NCBI RefSeq assembly: GCF_040500475.1
Contig: NZ_CP159358.1
Span: 2,542,001-2,606,000, forward strand
From: Bacillus sp. Bos-x628
Lineage (GTDB): Bacteria; Bacillota; Bacilli; Bacillales; Bacillaceae
Direction: 5' to 3'
Length of the DNA stretch: 64,000 nucleotides
Below, piece after piece: positions 62,310-64,000 of the stretch. The number at the start of each line of letters is the position of its first letter. Position 1 is the stretch's first letter. The notes under the pieces were generated by a model, which did no database searches, was not told the origin of the DNA, and was given only the letters and a program-made list of their open reading frames with translations. The position numbers and the translations under genes are program-made.

Positions 62310-63024
62310 GTTTTAACCAATCGAGCATGGTTTGAATGATTTCCTTTTGCTGTGTGATGGCTGGTATATCAGCAGGCTGGTCACCTTTTTGTTTGCCGTA
62401 CATACCAAATTGAGCATGGTTTCCACCTTTTATCTCATGATAAATCGTTTGAGAAGGCAGCTTGTTTTTCGATTGATTGATCTTTTCTTGTGTGGCTAGC
62501 CCATCTTTTTCTCCTGAAATGGACAGTACTTGAAAGGATGTCTGTTTGAGTTCATCTGATGCCGGATAGGAGGCAAGAAAAAACAAGCCGTCTAGTTTGT
62601 TTTGATTTTTTTCTGCATACATTGCGGCTGCTGTGCCGCCGAGTGAATGTCCACCAATATACCAGTGTTTTATGGCTGGATGATCTTTTATGATGTCCTG
62701 CGCTTTATCTGTGTTGAAGATGGCGAAGGAAAAAGGCATGTCAGGAATAAAGACGGAATAGCCTTTTTTCATTAAAGCATTGCCTATATAGGAATACGCA
62801 AGAGGTTCAACTTTTGCACCAGGGTAAAGAATAATGCCTGCATTTCTTTTTTGAGCTTCAAATGTATAGACGCCATTTGTATGCTGAACTTGTTCGAGGC
62901 TGACTTGTTCTTTTAGCTCCTGAGATGGACTGTATGTAAAGCGGCTCCATATATAAAAAGCACCAAAAGCCAAGATGATTAGTGTGAGTAATATGATGCT
63001 GGTGATTTTCAGTATTCTTTTCAT
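62290..63024 (-). CDS. Membrane-anchored or exported alpha/beta hydrolase
   Basis: 244 residues from the ATG at 63024 after AAGGG; an in-frame ATG at 63045 lacks a good site. N-terminal membrane segment (ILKITSIILLTLIILAFGAF), then an alpha/beta hydrolase with the nucleophile elbow GGHSLGGTAA, a likely acid Asp in SISGEKDGLAT and His in KGGNHAQFG. Resembles the Abhydrolase_5 (dienelactone hydrolase-like) family. Substrate unknown; it most likely faces outward. Confidence 0.82.
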   Translation of the reverse strand: MKRILKITSIILLTLIILAFGAFYIWSRFTYSPSQELKEQVSLEQVQHTNGVYTFEAQKRNAGIILYPGAKVEPLAYSYIGNALMKKGYSVFIPDMPFSFAIFNTDKAQDIIKDHPAIKHWYIGGHSLGGTAAAMYAEKNQNKLDGLFFLASYPASDELKQTSFQVLSISGEKDGLATQEKINQSKNKLPSQTIYHEIKGGNHAQFGMYGKQKGDQPADIPAITQQKEIIQTMLDWLKPSKKLP

Positions 63025-63214
63025 TGCATGTCCCTTCTTTCTCATGTACTTATTAAATATACCATTATTTCATGTCATTCCAACTAACGGATACGCTGAT
63101 CCATCTCTGTGTTAAAGTATTAATCCATTAGCACTGTATTTGGCTGTTATTTACAATCCGAATAGGAGGGCTTAAAATAGGTGTGCATTCAAGAAGTAAC
63201 GGAGGAAGAAAGAC

Positions 63215-64000
63215 ATGAAGCAGGTTCATTCTCAATTTTGGATTGAAACGAAAAATTATATGTTCATTTTAATAGGGTCGACCATTGTGGCGATTGGGTT
63301 TAATACGTTATTATTACCGAATCAAATTGCCGCCGGTGGTGTAAGCGGTATTAGTACCATTATGCAGTCTTTTGGATTTGAAGCGGCCTATGTGCAATGG
63401 GGCTTGAATATTCCACTGTTTATCGCCGGTTTTTATTTACTAGGCGGTACATTTGGAGTGAAAACTCTTGTTGGTTCTATTTTTTTACCTTTGATGGTGT
63501 TTTTAACAAGGAATATTGCGCAGGTGACACATGAAGCTCTTCTTGCGGCGATTTTTGGAGGAGTGGTGATTGGTATCGGGATTGGGCTTGTGTTCCTTGG
63601 CAATGGATCAACGGGGGGAACGGCACTTGCCGCTAAAATCATCAATAAGTATACGGGACTTTCGTTAGGCACATGTCTTGCGATGATGGATGGACTCATT
63701 GTGTTGGCCGCAATGACTGTTTTTGGGATCGAAGAAGGTCTGTATGCCGTAATTGGTGTGTTCATCTCTAGTAAAACGATTGATGTCGTTCAGGCTGGTT
63801 TTAGTCACTCAAAAATGGCGATGATTATCACAGGACACGAGGATGAGGTACGGCAGGCTGTTTTTGACCAAATCGATCGTGGTGTTACGAAGATCTCGGC
63901 AGTTGGAGGATATACAGATCATGACCGGCCTATTCTCATGTGTGTGGTTGGTCAGTCACAATTCACAAAGTTGAAACAAGTCGTCAAGGCGATTGATGCA
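63215..64000 (+). CDS. YitT-family membrane protein YvjA (3' end cut by window)
   Basis: 262 residues are visible in an open frame that runs to the window edge. GGAGG precedes the ATG by 8 bases. Five to six membrane segments (FILIGSTIVAIGFNTLLLP, AAIFGGVVIGIGIGLVFLG) with NGSTGGTALAAKI and LPNQIAAGGVSGIS, then a C-terminal DUF2179 domain beginning near KMAMIITGHEDEVRQ. In B. subtilis yvjA lies downstream of prfB. Function unknown. Confidence 0.85.
   Translation, partial: MKQVHSQFWIETKNYMFILIGSTIVAIGFNTLLLPNQIAAGGVSGISTIMQSFGFEAAYVQWGLNIPLFIAGFYLLGGTFGVKTLVGSIFLPLMVFLTRNIAQVTHEALLAAIFGGVVIGIGIGLVFLGNGSTGGTALAAKIINKYTGLSLGTCLAMMDGLIVLAAMTVFGIEEGLYAVIGVFISSKTIDVVQAGFSHSKMAMIITGHEDEVRQAVFDQIDRGVTKISAVGGYTDHDRPILMCVVGQSQFTKLKQVVKAIDA

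Noticed and set aside
63040..63214. A gene in the gap between the hydrolase and the YitT-family gene
   Set aside because: No frame with a start signal; only promoter-like AT-rich sequence.

Overview
The window is a stretch of a Bacillus chromosome, most likely the B. pumilus / B. safensis / B. altitudinis group. Protein sequences and gene order follow the B. subtilis cell-wall, competence and motility region closely (manA, lytD, tagAB, tagD-F, tagGH, gtaB, mnaA, lytR, lytABC, tua, tagO, degSU, comF, flg/fli, hpf, secA, prfB). Several slots differ from B. subtilis 168. The species-group call is inferred from gene content and recall of B. subtilis; no search was run.

Layout: (1) 1-3634: 3' part of manA and the SigD-type autolysin gene lytD. 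(2) 3653-18487: wall teichoic acid. tagAB and tagD diverge from a region with PhoP-type repeats. They are followed by a TagE-like gene without a catalytic domain, tagF, a very AT-rich two-gene insert (10.5-14.9 kb), the exporter tagGH and gtaB. (3) 18727-27455: mnaA, the LCP ligase gene lytR/tagU, and an expanded autolysin operon lytA-lytB-lytC followed by a second lytC and a second lytA. (4) 27456-28108: a terminator, a broken IS3-type transposase fragment and a five-repeat PhoP array. (5) 28109-38022: teichuronic acid operon tuaA-H with an extra SDR epimerase between tuaD and tuaE. (6) 38159-41004: tagO, tagV (yvhJ), yvyE. (7) 41226-46743: degS-degU, a degV-family gene, and comFA-comFB-comFC; comFB is frameshifted in a poly-A run. 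(8) 46800-55022: late flagellar genes yvyF-flgM-flgN-flgK-flgL-yviE-fliW-csrA, then flaG-fliD-fliS-fliT and a small unknown gene. The flagellin gene hag, expected between csrA and flaG, is absent. (9) 55056-55645: a wrecked chemotaxis-receptor pseudogene. (10) 55887-64000: hpf, secA, prfB (with the programmed +1 frameshift), an M3 peptidase, an alpha/beta hydrolase and the 5' part of a YitT-family gene.

The genes work together on the Gram-positive envelope. TagO, TagA, TagB, TagD and TagF build poly(glycerol-phosphate) on undecaprenyl-phosphate. TagGH exports it and LCP enzymes (TagU, TagV) attach it to peptidoglycan. GtaB, MnaA and TuaD supply sugar nucleotides. PhoP-type repeats at both tag and tua promoters fit the known switch from teichoic to teichuronic acid under phosphate starvation. 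SigD-type promoters before lytD, lytABC, yvyF-flgM and flaG tie autolysins to motility, while DegSU and ComF link to competence and exoenzyme control.

No tRNA, rRNA, CRISPR array, prophage or complete mobile element was seen.
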